Source of the DNA: Clostridia bacterium
GTDB lineage: Bacteria; Bacillota; Clostridia; Lachnospirales; Lachnospiraceae
Assembly: GCA_910575725.1 (NCBI GenBank)
Contig: CAJTFE010000006.1
Coordinates: forward strand, 114,507 to 178,506
Length of the DNA: 64,000 nt
Reading direction: 5' to 3'
In this document: piece by piece, positions 8,345-20,440 of the stretch
Position numbering within the stretch: position 1 is the stretch's first letter
Layout: the number at the start of each line of letters is the position of its first letter
The notes under the pieces: model-generated
Seen by the model: only the letters and a program-made list of their open reading frames with translations
The model's database searches: none
What the model was told of the DNA's origin: nothing
Position numbers and translations under genes: made by a program

Positions 8345-9304
8345 ATGATAAAATGCACCTGTTACCATTCCGCACCATACCAGCCAATCCGCCCTTTAAA
8401 AGAGCAGCTTACCCCGGAACAGGATGCGAAGATAAGAGAAGGATTCGCATCTGCAAAGCCCATGAATGAGAAGCCCCTGGCGCTGCCGGAGTCTGTGGAT
8501 ACATCGCCTGCGGCCCCTGTGGAGCGCGGCCCCATCGTGATAGAGACAGGCCCGGTCACCCCCTTTTACACCGGCTATGCCCGGATAGACAATGCAATTA
8601 CCGATGCATTGAAGGGAAAAAGCCAGGAACTAAAAGACGATGTCTATCGGATTATCTGGAGAGATTTTCTCCCCCACAATGTTCACGGCATGGAGGAAGC
8701 AGACCGTCTGGCCAAGATCGGGCTTGGCGTGGAAAAGGCGCAGTACCTTGCAGATCAGTTTATGGATGACAAAACAAAAGCTTCCTTCATGGAAGCCATG
8801 CGCTCCATTGCCAAAATCGGAATGTCTGGAACGCGGGTCAGCGACTGTGAGATGGAGTATAATGTAAAGCATATCGTACAAATCGACGGGAATGGTTACG
8901 TGCATGAGGATCGTTCGGAAGAGTATCTTTACGCTATGGAAACAAAAGCCCCGAAGGAATATGAAACCTATAAAAAGATCAAGGAAACCTCAGGAGAGAC
9001 AGAGGCTGCCTTTTTCATGGTCCGGTGGGCTATAAAAAATCTGGATCTCATAAAGAGCTGCCAAAAGGATTATAAAGAGAAACAGGAAGAGCGGTATGAG
9101 AAGCTTAACAAGGTAGAGCTTGACCAGACCTTTGCCGGGGCGGATACCTCAAGCAAGGAGCGCTTTCTGGCATCCATCCAGGAAAAGCTTATGGACAGCA
9201 AGGGCTTGCAGATAAGCCTTTTCCTGAAACAGATATCGGATATGGCAAAAACGCCGGGGAACTATCTGTTTGGACGAAGACAAGAGTTTACAGCCCGGGC
9301 TTAA
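8345..9304 (+). CDS. Uncharacterised protein
   Basis: A 319-residue soluble protein that I do not recognise. The start is set by an AGGAGG site 7 bp upstream. The first 80 residues are Pro-rich and probably disordered (segment PESVDTSPAAPVERGP). From about residue 85 the chain looks alpha-helical and charged, with no signal peptide or membrane segment. One segment, QIDGNGYVHED, looks like a beta hairpin. It sits alone between the AAA/nuclease gene and the convergent helicase, shares a terminator hairpin with the latter, and carries the double-hairpin repeat in its leader. No function is proposed. Confidence 0.75.
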   Translation: MIKCTCYHSAPYQPIRPLKEQLTPEQDAKIREGFASAKPMNEKPLALPESVDTSPAAPVERGPIVIETGPVTPFYTGYARIDNAITDALKGKSQELKDDVYRIIWRDFLPHNVHGMEEADRLAKIGLGVEKAQYLADQFMDDKTKASFMEAMRSIAKIGMSGTRVSDCEMEYNVKHIVQIDGNGYVHEDRSEEYLYAMETKAPKEYETYKKIKETSGETEAAFFMVRWAIKNLDLIKSCQKDYKEKQEERYEKLNKVELDQTFAGADTSSKERFLASIQEKLMDSKGLQISLFLKQISDMAKTPGNYLFGRRQEFTARA

Positions 9305-9330
9305 GGAAGAATAAAGGCTATCGTAAATAT

Positions 9331-9368
9331 GGGCATTGTCCTATAGAGATGTTCTATGGGGCAATGCC
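9331..9368. terminator. Convergent terminator overlapping the helicase 3' end
   Basis: GGGCATTGTCCTATAG (9331-9346) pairs with CTATGGGGCAATGCCT (9353-9368) with few mismatches. It lies between the unknown gene on the plus strand and the helicase on the minus strand, and overlaps the last codons of the helicase. Confidence 0.65.
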
Positions 9369-10921
9369 TTTATCAATTTCATGCAAATCCAATAATTTTT
9401 CTCCGAAAGGGAGGAACAGGCGTGAAGCCTTTGCTCCAGCTCTTTTTCGGAAAGCAGCCAGTCAGAGCGGACGCTTCCAAGCAGCAGGCAGCGCCGGACT
9501 TCCTTTAGCTGTTCTTCATCAATGCCGTCATGGGCCATAGTTTCCAAAAGCTGCGCGGCGTCCTTATCGTAGGCTGGATTGACAAATATCTGCTTATTTG
9601 CATGGTATTCCAGATCATATACCGGATATACACCGCCATCCGGCAGAAAGCAGCGCTCCTCCGTAGTTTCGGCCAGGTGAAGATAGTAGAGAGCAGCTTT
9701 CTCCTTATTCCCGGCGTTTCGGATAATGCGTCCCAGCCGCTGGGTGCGCTGCCTTGGCATAGAAGTGCCGGAAAGGACAATTCCAATGGAGGTCTCCGGA
9801 ATGTCAATACCCTCGTCCATAGATTTACAGGCAATGAGAATCCGAAGGGATCCGTCCCGGAAACGATTCAGCGTATTCTGATTGGCAGTCCTCCCCATCT
9901 GGGAATGGCAGCGGCCTGCCTTTTCGGGATACTGCTTCTGCAAGAGCCGGTACAGCTCATCTGCCTGGGAAATACGCTCGCCGAAAATGAGAATTTTTTC
10001 GTTTTCCGGCAGGCGCCGTACCAGTTCACAGGCACAGGAGATCCGCCCGGATGCCAGGCAGACCAGGGTTTTGCGCATATAGGAGAGTTTTAAGTAGGAG
10101 GATGCGGCCTTCGCCGTCTTTTTGTCCGGATCCTTGGCAAGCGAGGAGATAAGCTCAAAGCGTTCCTTCTGGCCCGAATCCCTTAAAACAGGGCAGGAAT
10201 GAACAAGACTGCGATACAGAGAGCGCATCCGTTCCGTGATTTCCTCATATTCGGCCCGTTCTGATTTTTGAAAGGAAAGGCTGATATGAAAGATGTCGCA
10301 AGGACATACGGTGTGCATAGCGGCAGCATTCTTTATCTCATAGCGGTAGATTTCAGGGCCCAGCAGCGATGCCAGTCTGCTTCCGGCTTGTTCGGAAGGG
10401 AGGGTTGCTGACAGGCCAAGGGAAAAGAACGGGGCATCCGAGGGCTTCAAATGGGGAAGGAATTCGAAAATCAACTGGTTTTGTTCACTTTCATAATGGT
10501 GGCATTCATCTGCAATGAGCAGAACAGGAATCCCTCTTTGAAGGTCGCTTAGGATCTGCCTTGCCAGCTCATACCGGGCAGAGTTAATGACATAAATCAT
10601 ATACTGCCTGCCGGCAGGCATTCTGCATCCCGCGCCCCGAAGCCCGATACAGTGATGAAGGGGAGCCGGGCCTTGCAAAGCCTCCGAAGAATCGGAGAGA
10701 AAGTCTTTTATGGCACGGTTCCACTGATGCATAAGAGAGCCGGAGGGAACCACGATTTTTATATGCAGTTTCTGGGGCAGGCTTTTTTCCAGGCGCTCTA
10801 TGGCATTCAAAGCCAGCAGAGTTTTGCCGGAGCCGGTAACTGCCTGCACCATTCCGCGGCATTGATTCTGAAACCACCGATCCAGGCATTCCTCCTGCCA
10901 GGGGTATAGGGAAATTTTCAT
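9341..10921 (-). CDS. DEAD/DEAH-type SF2 helicase of the ATPase module
   Basis: A 526-residue superfamily 2 helicase of the XPB/type III restriction-like kind. Seen in order: Q-motif region YPWQEECLD, Walker A TGSGKT (29-34), Walker B box DECH, motif III SAT, and the C-terminal helicase motifs DEGIDIPE and QRLGRIIR. The ATG at 10921 has a GGAG site about 9 bp upstream; the in-frame TTG at 10936 lies within that region and is less likely. It is transcribed divergently from three plus-strand genes across a 221-bp intergenic region that holds two opposed promoters. Inference: it works on DNA or RNA with the two P-loop ATPases next door, as helicases do beside BrxC/BrxD-type ATPases in BREX. Confidence 0.88.
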   Translation of the reverse strand: MKISLYPWQEECLDRWFQNQCRGMVQAVTGSGKTLLALNAIERLEKSLPQKLHIKIVVPSGSLMHQWNRAIKDFLSDSSEALQGPAPLHHCIGLRGAGCRMPAGRQYMIYVINSARYELARQILSDLQRGIPVLLIADECHHYESEQNQLIFEFLPHLKPSDAPFFSLGLSATLPSEQAGSRLASLLGPEIYRYEIKNAAAMHTVCPCDIFHISLSFQKSERAEYEEITERMRSLYRSLVHSCPVLRDSGQKERFELISSLAKDPDKKTAKAASSYLKLSYMRKTLVCLASGRISCACELVRRLPENEKILIFGERISQADELYRLLQKQYPEKAGRCHSQMGRTANQNTLNRFRDGSLRILIACKSMDEGIDIPETSIGIVLSGTSMPRQRTQRLGRIIRNAGNKEKAALYYLHLAETTEERCFLPDGGVYPVYDLEYHANKQIFVNPAYDKDAAQLLETMAHDGIDEEQLKEVRRCLLLGSVRSDWLLSEKELEQRLHACSSLSEKNYWICMKLIKALPHRTSL

Positions 10922-10960
10922 AATCAGGTACTCCAATTAGATGTTTGTGCCGTTTATAAA

Positions 10961-10989
10961 AGTATAGCACAGGTTACAGGAAATGATAA
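10961..10989 (-). promoter_or_regulatory. Promoter of the helicase gene
   Basis: On the minus strand, TTATCA (10984-10989) and TATACT (10961-10966) are 17 bp apart, about 40 bp upstream of the helicase ATG. Confidence 0.5.
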
Positions 10990-11059
10990 GGAGATTTGGC
11001 ATTACTGTCCACACGCCATTGTTCCGCAAGGTGTTTCCGTATATTTTGGGGAATAAAGA

Positions 11060-11088
11060 TTGAAAACTTTCCGGCTTTCGTATATACT
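11060..11088 (+). promoter_or_regulatory. Promoter of the three-gene ATPase operon
   Basis: TTGAAA (11060-11065) and TATACT (11083-11088) are 17 bp apart, 54 bp upstream of the ATG at 11143. It faces away from the helicase promoter, so both could be read from one control region. Confidence 0.55.
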
Positions 11089-11142
11089 TTTTATAGTAAT
11101 TTGCAACGGACGGATTCAAATACAAGAGATGAGGATAAAAAA

Positions 11143-11910
11143 ATGAATTATGAAGAATTGTACGAAACCTTACAGCCGCAGGAAAAGTCTTTGAAGGACA
11201 GCCTGGCTCTTATGCAAAGGCTGTTTAAAGCAGTGGCGAAGGAGACAGAGGGAGGAGATCTCAAGAGCCTTATGCGGGACGTGAGTGCTATGCAGGAAGC
11301 CTGCGAATCCCTTAAGACAGCCCTTGAAGATGTGAAGGATACCGTAGAGGGCTTTGATTCAAAGGCTTATTTTGCAGAAGGAGATTTTGCGGAACAGATG
11401 CTTTCGGCCTGTGCAGAAAAGGGAGTGGATGTGAGAGGAGAGTTTCCGGTTTATGAGATGTTTCCCTATAAGGTAAAGCTGGATGCGGAGAACCAGGATG
11501 TGTATCTGGATCGGAAAAAGCTTCCCTGTATGCGTCCTTTAAGCCTTGTAAATACGGTAAAAGCCGGACAGGAAAGGTTAAACAGGGTTTCTTTCAATGC
11601 CCAGGCATTTGTAAATGAACTTGCGGATGCTTACGATTTGGCTGTTTTGAAGCTTGGCAAGCAGGATGCGGCAGATGTTTACCTGACCAATCTGTATAAA
11701 TTCCTGGCGCCTATGAGCCGCTTCCGAAAGGACTATGATCAGCAGAGCTTTGCCTTTGACCTGGCAAGATTGTACGCTTCGGGGATTGAGGAGACGAAGA
11801 ATGGGAGGAGGTTCCAGTTCGGCCCAAGCCGGAAGCAGAATAAGGCGATTCGGATTCTTGACAAGGATGGCCAGGAGCAGTACCTGGCAACCATTCGTTT
11901 CTTTCAATAA
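11143..11910 (+). CDS. Uncharacterised first gene of the dual-ATPase operon
   Basis: A 255-residue protein that I cannot assign to a family. Residues 1-80 are predicted alpha-helical and acidic (coiled-coil-like, with LKSLMRDVSAMQEACESLK). Residues 85-130 look like a small beta domain (FPVYEMFPYKVKLD, then VYLDRKKLP). The rest is helical, ending in a basic patch and a beta strand (YLATIRFF). No catalytic motif is seen. The start at 11143 is preferred over upstream in-frame codons because GATGAGG lies just before it. Position, 12 bp before an ATPase gene, suggests an adaptor or targeting subunit; this is an inference. Confidence 0.75.
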   Translation: MNYEELYETLQPQEKSLKDSLALMQRLFKAVAKETEGGDLKSLMRDVSAMQEACESLKTALEDVKDTVEGFDSKAYFAEGDFAEQMLSACAEKGVDVRGEFPVYEMFPYKVKLDAENQDVYLDRKKLPCMRPLSLVNTVKAGQERLNRVSFNAQAFVNELADAYDLAVLKLGKQDAADVYLTNLYKFLAPMSRFRKDYDQQSFAFDLARLYASGIEETKNGRRFQFGPSRKQNKAIRILDKDGQEQYLATIRFFQ

Positions 11911-11922
11911 GGGGGAAGGGCT

Positions 11923-13098
11923 ATGAGATTGGAGTTTGAAGAGGGAGCGGATGGGAAGCCTGCCCGTGGAATTGAGTTTCTTACGGACTTCTGGGAAGCA
12001 AAGTATCTTCGGGAATACATACGGGACGGCGGCAGCAAGATTAAGTTCGTGACCGGGCGGGAAGGAAGCGGCAAGAGCCATTTTCTGAAGCTGGTTACAG
12101 GAATAGCGCGAAGAGAAGGCTATAAAACGGCCGCATTTTCAGCCAGGGATATCTGGATGCATGATTTTAGGGAGATTTATATAGAGATTTTCCGCCAATG
12201 TGATATTCTGGACTGCCTGGAAGGGGTCAGCCGCTATCTGATAGAAGAAATGGGGTTTGATGCCAGGGAGATTCCGGAGGGAATGAAGTTCATTGATTAT
12301 CTTTCCCAGAATGGATCGGGGGATGCAATTACGAAGAGGGAGATCCGAACGCAGCTGAAGCAGATTTTTCTGGACAACCCTATGCTGGATAATAATTTTG
12401 CCCTTGCATGCAGTATGCTTACGGGAAGCATTCTGGGTTATCCGGTTCTGGAGGAACAGAACCGGGAGCTGCTTCTGGCCTGGCTTACAGGGGATCGGAC
12501 TATTAAGCTTACACAGCTTCGGGCGATGGGCTTTTATCCCAGCCGGATTACAAAGTACAATGCCCGTCACATGCTCTGCTCTCTGGCGGAGGTTATCCGC
12601 ATGGGCGGACATCCGGGATTGTTTATTGCGATTGATGATATGGAGATTCTTATCAGCCGTTCCAGTCTGGAGCCTGTCCATTATACGAAGATGAAGCGTG
12701 AGGATACCTATGAGAGCATCCGTCAGCTCATTGACGATATTGACAGTATGAAGCATATTATGTTTGTGTATGCCTTTGACCGGGGACTGATGGATGATGA
12801 AAATGCAGGGCTTAAGTCGTACCAGGCTCTCTGGATGCGGATTCAGAATGAGATTGTGGGAGAGCGCTTTAACCGGTTTACGGATATGGTGGATCTGGAT
12901 CGTCTGGCGGCTCAGGAGTATACAGAAGAGGTTATCATAAGCATGTCTGAAACATTGGCCGGGCAGCAGAACAGCACTTTGGCCAGGCCCCTTGGCCGGG
13001 AAACAGCCCGGGAGATTCTGCGTCAGGCCCGAACGGGGGCTGTCGGCATCCCGGGACTGGTCCGGACAGCAATGCAGGAGGTGAAGGAAGATGTATGA
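11923..13098 (+). CDS. P-loop ATPase, BrxC/BrxD-like (DUF2791 type), first copy
   Basis: A 391-residue P-loop ATPase. The Walker A is GREGSGKS (residues 45-52) and the Walker B strand LFIAIDDME carries Asp238-Asp239. The layout, with an early P-loop, a long helical insert and a late Walker B followed by a sensor-like strand (HIMFVYAFDRG), resembles the ATP-binding domain named for BREX proteins BrxC and BrxD (PF10923, formerly DUF2791). The start follows AAGGGGGAAGGG. It overlaps the next ATPase gene by 8 bp, so the two are coupled and may form a hetero-oligomer. No BREX methyltransferase (PglX) or phosphatase (PglZ) gene is in the window. Confidence 0.75.
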   Translation: MRLEFEEGADGKPARGIEFLTDFWEAKYLREYIRDGGSKIKFVTGREGSGKSHFLKLVTGIARREGYKTAAFSARDIWMHDFREIYIEIFRQCDILDCLEGVSRYLIEEMGFDAREIPEGMKFIDYLSQNGSGDAITKREIRTQLKQIFLDNPMLDNNFALACSMLTGSILGYPVLEEQNRELLLAWLTGDRTIKLTQLRAMGFYPSRITKYNARHMLCSLAEVIRMGGHPGLFIAIDDMEILISRSSLEPVHYTKMKREDTYESIRQLIDDIDSMKHIMFVYAFDRGLMDDENAGLKSYQALWMRIQNEIVGERFNRFTDMVDLDRLAAQEYTEEVIISMSETLAGQQNSTLARPLGRETAREILRQARTGAVGIPGLVRTAMQEVKEDV

Positions 13099-14284
13099 TA
13101 TGGAAGCCAGGCACATCGTGGAAGCCTTGCGCTCCGGCATTCCCTCCAGGGCTGTGGGGCAGTATTTTTCCGAGGCAAGGCCCAGGATTATGAAGGAAAT
13201 TTCGGATCGTCTGGACGCCGTGTGCGATCAGGGCCGTTCCGGCGGAATGGTGATCAGCGGAAAGTATGGGGAGGGAAAGACCCATCTTCTGAATACTGTA
13301 TTCAATCTGGCCCATTCAAATAATATGGTTGTCTCCTATCTTTCCTTGAGTAAGGAGACGCCTATGGACAAGCTGTATCTGATTTATCAGAAGGTTTTGC
13401 AGAATACTTATCTTCCCAAGCGGAGGCAGCCGGGATTTATGTATGAGCTGGAGAAGATTTCAGCCAACAGCCCCATTGCAAATGAGATGCTTCTGTATGC
13501 GGCGAAACAGCTGGAGACGGATAAGCTGTATTATTTGTTCCGGTCTTATCTGAATACGGAGGATTCGGACGAGAAGTTCCTTCTCCAGTCTGATTTAGAG
13601 GGAGACTTTATAGCCAATGCGCCCTTGAAAAAGATTTACCGGCGGATTTTCGGACAACCGGTAAAGTATAATGTGAATTTTACCAAGACGAAGCACTGCC
13701 GGGATTATTTTTCCTTTATGAGTTATTTGTTTACACAGATGGGGTATCATGGCTGGGTGATTCTGCTGGATGAGACGGAGCTTATCGGAAGGCTCGGGAA
13801 GAAGGCGAGGCTCAATGCCTACCGGAATATGGCGGATTTTCTTCTTTCCGATCGGTGCCCGGAGAGAACCTTCAGCCTTTTTGCCCTCAGTTCATCTTAC
13901 GTGGAGGATGTGATTGAAGGAAAGCACGAATATGAGAATCTGGAGGCGGTTTATCCGGAGGAACCGGAACCGGCCCGGACAATTTTGAACCTGCTGGAGG
14001 GAGCGCCGCAGTTATTGCCTCTGACAAAAGAGGAGATCCATGAAGTGCTGCGCAAGATACAGGAATTTCATGGACGGGCTTATAATTGGACGCCGGCCTT
14101 GTCGATAGAGACATTGGAAGAGGCGATTCAATCCGGAGGATATCTGCTGCGGACCCGGATACGGGCGGCAATAGAATTTCTGGATCAGCTTTATCAGTAT
14201 GGAAAGGCTGGAAGGACAACGATCAATGAGCTGGGGAAGGAGAGCTTTACGGAGGATGTTCCTTCTTTAGAGGAGTTTTTGTAA
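13091..14284 (+). CDS. P-loop ATPase, BREX BrxD-like (DUF2791 type), second copy
   Basis: A 397-residue ATPase, the clearest match to the BrxD-type family in this operon. The Walker A is GKYGEGKT (57-64) and the Walker B WVILLDETEL has Asp227-Glu228. The N-terminal helix AVGQYFSEARPRIMKEISD and the C-terminal helical bundle fit the family. It differs from the preceding ATPase in sequence, so the pair are ancient paralogues rather than a recent duplication. In BREX systems such ATPases assemble on DNA with helicase and methyltransferase partners. Here only a helicase is nearby. A short degraded copy of its 3' end appears at 20441-20509. Confidence 0.8.
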   Translation: MYDMEARHIVEALRSGIPSRAVGQYFSEARPRIMKEISDRLDAVCDQGRSGGMVISGKYGEGKTHLLNTVFNLAHSNNMVVSYLSLSKETPMDKLYLIYQKVLQNTYLPKRRQPGFMYELEKISANSPIANEMLLYAAKQLETDKLYYLFRSYLNTEDSDEKFLLQSDLEGDFIANAPLKKIYRRIFGQPVKYNVNFTKTKHCRDYFSFMSYLFTQMGYHGWVILLDETELIGRLGKKARLNAYRNMADFLLSDRCPERTFSLFALSSSYVEDVIEGKHEYENLEAVYPEEPEPARTILNLLEGAPQLLPLTKEEIHEVLRKIQEFHGRAYNWTPALSIETLEEAIQSGGYLLRTRIRAAIEFLDQLYQYGKAGRTTINELGKESFTEDVPSLEEFL

Positions 14285-14289
14285 AGCAT

Positions 14290-14356
14290 GAGAGGCTGTT
14301 AAAAACGCAAAGACAGACATTCGCAGTCTGTGTGTGTTTTTGACAGTCTCTTTTTC
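14290..14356 (+). terminator. Terminator of the ATPase operon
   Basis: A long imperfect hairpin: 14291-14318 pairs with 14326-14351 (GAGAGGCTGTTAAAAA against TTTTTGACAGTCTCT, plus AGACAGAC against GTCTGT), followed by a T-run. It begins 7 bp after the second ATPase stop codon. Confidence 0.75.
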
Positions 14357-14399
14357 CTTTGAGAGATATTTCTGCACCTGGTGTCATACTTTGCGCATG

Positions 14400-14579
14400 C
14401 TATAAGACAACTTCGGAATCGCTCCGCCCCAGTGCGAACCACAAACGATAATATAATCTGGTGTCAGGATCATTCAGATCGTTATCATAAAGCAAAGCTG
14501 TTAATTTTTTCAAACCTCGGATGAATCTGCCTATGCAAACGGCGCTCTCCTTACGGCAGACTTTTTTGAATCTGTATTT
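14400..14579 (-). pseudogene. Possible 3' remnant of an unidentified gene
   Basis: On the minus strand 59 codons are open before a TAG stop at 14400-14402. The translation has protein-like composition, with an amphipathic helix (RGLKKLTALLYDND) and an aromatic end (RLYYRLWFALGRSDSEVVL). There is no ATG in the frame and a stop lies just upstream, so it is probably a truncated gene or chance. It fills most of the gap between the ATPase operon terminator and the AraC gene; I see nothing else there. I do not recognise the family. Confidence 0.3.
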
Positions 14580-14620
14580 TCATGGTTATGAAACACGGGA
14601 TACTGAAAAAGTCTGCTGTC

Positions 14621-15490
14621 TTATTTTTTCCCGGCCTGTCCAAGCTTCCGGTAATCCGAGGGCGACATGCCTTTCTGTTTGCGGAAGATCCGGCTGAAAT
14701 ACAGGGGATTGTCATACCCAACAATCCGCCCGATCTCCGTAATGTTATAATTGGTAGTCTCCAGAAGCATCTGTGCATTGGTAATGCGCCTTGAGACAAT
14801 ATACTGCATAGGCGTGGTGTGGGTGTACTGCTTAAAGCTGCGGATGAACCAGCTCACGCTCATGCCCCTGGAAGCTGCATACTCTTCAATATTCACTTCC
14901 GTATTGTAATTATCATTAAAAAATTGCATGGCAAGTGACATTTCCCCATCCAGATATTCATTTTTCCGGGTGTGATCCCTTGTGAGCTGTCGATGGATGA
15001 GAATAAAGAGCTGCCGGAGCAGCAGGGTCAAAACCTCCGGGTAATTGGTCTGGCACCGCTGCAGTTCATAGATCATCTGCTTAAAAATCCGGGCATAGTC
15101 CAGAGAAGTTCCGGTGGAAAGCACACGCATATCGTTTGTGATGCCGTAGCTTCCAAGAATCTTTTTCACACTGCTTCCGGTAAAGTGCACCCAGTACACC
15201 TCCGTCTGTTCATTTCCATAATACACATACCGCTGAGGCTCTTTGGGCCGGTAGAGTACCATATGTCCGGCCGGTACAATCGTGTCCTGTTCCTTATTAT
15301 CAAAATAAAAGTGCGCAATGCCCGAAGCAATATACAGCAGTTGAAAGTCCAGCCGTCCCTTGGGACGGTAGGTAGGAAGCTTTGGTCTGGTATATAAATG
15401 ATAGGTTCCGCAGCTTCCCACAACAAGCGGTTTGCTCTTGTCCTTGAAGTCAACCAGTGAGTTATTTAAATAAGCGGAATTAATATACAT
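14621..15490 (-). CDS. AraC-family transcriptional regulator of the lac cassette
   Basis: A 289-residue regulator with an N-terminal cupin-like sensing domain (PKGRLDFQLLYIASG, then VPAGHMVLYRPKEPQRY) and a C-terminal pair of helix-turn-helix motifs typical of AraC (SMSWFIRSFKQYTHTTP-type first HTH region and NITEIGRIVGYDNPLYFSR second). The frame stays open 43 codons further to a TTG at 15619, but AAAGGAGG sits 11 bp before the ATG at 15490, which decides the start. It is divergent from beta-galactosidase across 284 bp, so it very likely activates that gene in response to lactose or a related beta-galactoside. Confidence 0.88.
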   Translation of the reverse strand: MYINSAYLNNSLVDFKDKSKPLVVGSCGTYHLYTRPKLPTYRPKGRLDFQLLYIASGIAHFYFDNKEQDTIVPAGHMVLYRPKEPQRYVYYGNEQTEVYWVHFTGSSVKKILGSYGITNDMRVLSTGTSLDYARIFKQMIYELQRCQTNYPEVLTLLLRQLFILIHRQLTRDHTRKNEYLDGEMSLAMQFFNDNYNTEVNIEEYAASRGMSVSWFIRSFKQYTHTTPMQYIVSRRITNAQMLLETTNYNITEIGRIVGYDNPLYFSRIFRKQKGMSPSDYRKLGQAGKK

Positions 15491-15662
15491 ACCGTTATCA
15501 GCCTCCTTTCCATCCGTTTTCAGTCCGGCAAACGGGATGCATGATAAGTTAAGCTCCCAAAGCTTGTGAAGGCTTCGGCATTTCTCGAGGATTAACTTAG
15601 TAACATTGGGTGTGAACAATAAAATTGTATCATTTTGTGCATGTTTTGTCTAATGCAGTTTA

Positions 15663-15691
15663 TGGACGTTTTGCAGGGGAATTACTATAAT
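15663..15691 (+). promoter_or_regulatory. Probable activator-dependent promoter of lacZ
   Basis: A perfect -10 (TATAAT, 15686-15691) with a poor -35 (TGGACG, 15663-15668) at 17 bp spacing, 84 bp upstream of the beta-galactosidase ATG. A weak -35 is typical of promoters that need an AraC-type activator. Confidence 0.6.
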
Positions 15692-15756
15692 AAGAAGCAA
15701 GATAAGAAGAGCGGAAAAAATTAGAGCAGAAGAAGGGCTCAATAAAAATAATGTAA

Positions 15757-18825
<3,069 letters not shown>

Positions 18826-19022
18826 GCTGCGGTTCATCATATGAATCGGAGCAGCATATAGAAACCACATCGCCCTCCCAGGTATCTTAGCATGCAGAAT
18901 CCGGAAACGGATACCGGGGGAGAGGGGATGAAAACAATTGCACGCATCAATCGGTGCGGAACTGTAAAGGTTTAAACAGCACCCATTGGACAGTGCAAAA
19001 CTGGAACAGAAGGGAGCATTTT

Positions 19023-20414
19023 ATGCAGGAAAAAACGTATTTAAAATGGTACAACAAAGTGGGATATGGTTCCGGAGATATTGCAGGAAATGTAGTATAT
19101 GCATTCCTATCCTCCTTTGTAATGATTTATCTCACCAACACCGTGGGACTTCACCCAGGTGTGGTTGGAACACTGATTGCGGCCTCCAAGCTCTTTGACG
19201 GGGTGACAGACATTTTCTTCGGGGCCATGATTGATAAGACAAAAAGCAGGCTTGGAAAAGCGAGGCCCTGGATGCTCTATGGGTATATCGGCTGTGCCGT
19301 TACCCTGGCCGCCATCTTTGCCATCCCTGCAGACCTGGGGAAAACGGCACAGTATGCATGGTTCTTTATTGCCTACACCCTGTTAAATGCGGTGTTTTAT
19401 ACGGCCAACAACATTGCCTACTCCGCTCTGACTGCCCTTGTGACCAAAAACAGCAAGGAGCGTGTGCAGATGGGCTCCTGCCGGTTTATCTTTGCATTCG
19501 GCACAAGCCTCTTGATTCAGTCCATTACTATCTGGGCGGTGGCGGCCTGCGGCGGCGGAGCCGGGGGATGGAGGATGGTTGCCATTATCTATGCACTGAT
19601 TGGCCTGCTTGTCAATACCATATCCGCCCTGTCCGTAAAGGAGCTTTCGGAGGATGAGCTGAATGAAGGCGTGGAGGAACAGGGGCCGGAGGAAAAGTAT
19701 GGGCTTGCTACGGCGGTAAAGCTCCTTGCCTCCAACCGGTTTTATCTGATGATCTGTGTGGTATATATTCTCCAGCAGGTCTATGGGGCTATGCTGAATA
19801 TGGGCATCTACTATATGACCTATGTTCTGCGAAATGAAAATTTGTATGGTGTATTTTCCTGGGCCATCAACATTCCGCTGATAGCTGCCCTTGTATTAAC
19901 TCCTGCGCTGGTGGTCAGGTGGAAAGGAATGTATAAGCTGAACCTAAGGGGCTATATGCTTGGCACCCTGGGCAGGGCGCTGGTGGTTGTGGCGGGTTAT
20001 CTTGGAAGCGTTCCTCTGATGCTGCTCTTTACGGGAATCGCAGCTTTTGGGCAGGGACCCTGGCAGGGAGATATGAATGCGGTGATTGCTTCCTGCTCGG
20101 AGTATACCTATCTGAAAACAGGGAAACGGGTGGACGGAACCATGTACTCCTGCACTTCCCTCGGCGTAAAGCTGGGCGGCGGTCTTGGAACAGCCATTGC
20201 AGGCTGGATGCTTGCCGTAAGCGGATTCGACAAAAATCTGACCGTTCAGCCGGAATCCTGTATGCAGATGCTCTATTTTATGTATCTGTGGATTCCATTG
20301 ATTATCACTCTGGTGATTACCCTGGTGCTTTCCAGGATGAATGTGGAAGACGCTAATGCAAAATTGAAGGAGCAGCGTAAGGCGCAAGAGGAAGATATTT
20401 ACTGGATCAGATAG
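19023..20414 (+). CDS. GPH-family sugar:cation symporter
   Basis: A 463-residue permease with about 12 membrane helices, of the glycoside-pentoside-hexuronide family (MelB, LacS type) within the MFS. Visible features are the start YLKWYNKVGYGSGDIAGN and the conserved DGVTDIFFGAMIDKTKSRLGKARPW loop (in two parts), the family signature. The frame opens at 18954 but the ATG at 19023 has AGAAGGGAG upstream and begins the first conserved motif. Behind lacZ it most likely imports lactose or another beta-galactoside with Na+ or H+. Confidence 0.88.
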   Translation: MQEKTYLKWYNKVGYGSGDIAGNVVYAFLSSFVMIYLTNTVGLHPGVVGTLIAASKLFDGVTDIFFGAMIDKTKSRLGKARPWMLYGYIGCAVTLAAIFAIPADLGKTAQYAWFFIAYTLLNAVFYTANNIAYSALTALVTKNSKERVQMGSCRFIFAFGTSLLIQSITIWAVAACGGGAGGWRMVAIIYALIGLLVNTISALSVKELSEDELNEGVEEQGPEEKYGLATAVKLLASNRFYLMICVVYILQQVYGAMLNMGIYYMTYVLRNENLYGVFSWAINIPLIAALVLTPALVVRWKGMYKLNLRGYMLGTLGRALVVVAGYLGSVPLMLLFTGIAAFGQGPWQGDMNAVIASCSEYTYLKTGKRVDGTMYSCTSLGVKLGGGLGTAIAGWMLAVSGFDKNLTVQPESCMQMLYFMYLWIPLIITLVITLVLSRMNVEDANAKLKEQRKAQEEDIYWIR

Positions 20415-20440
20415 GAAATAGGAGCTGTCAGGAAAGCAGC

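Noticed and set aside
11923..14284. Recent tandem duplication of one ATPase gene
   Set aside because: The two proteins share only P-loop and Walker B features; overall sequences are too different for a recent duplication.
9341..14284. Complete BREX or DISARM system
   Set aside because: No methyltransferase, PglZ phosphatase, BrxA/BrxB or phospholipase D gene is present in or next to the module.
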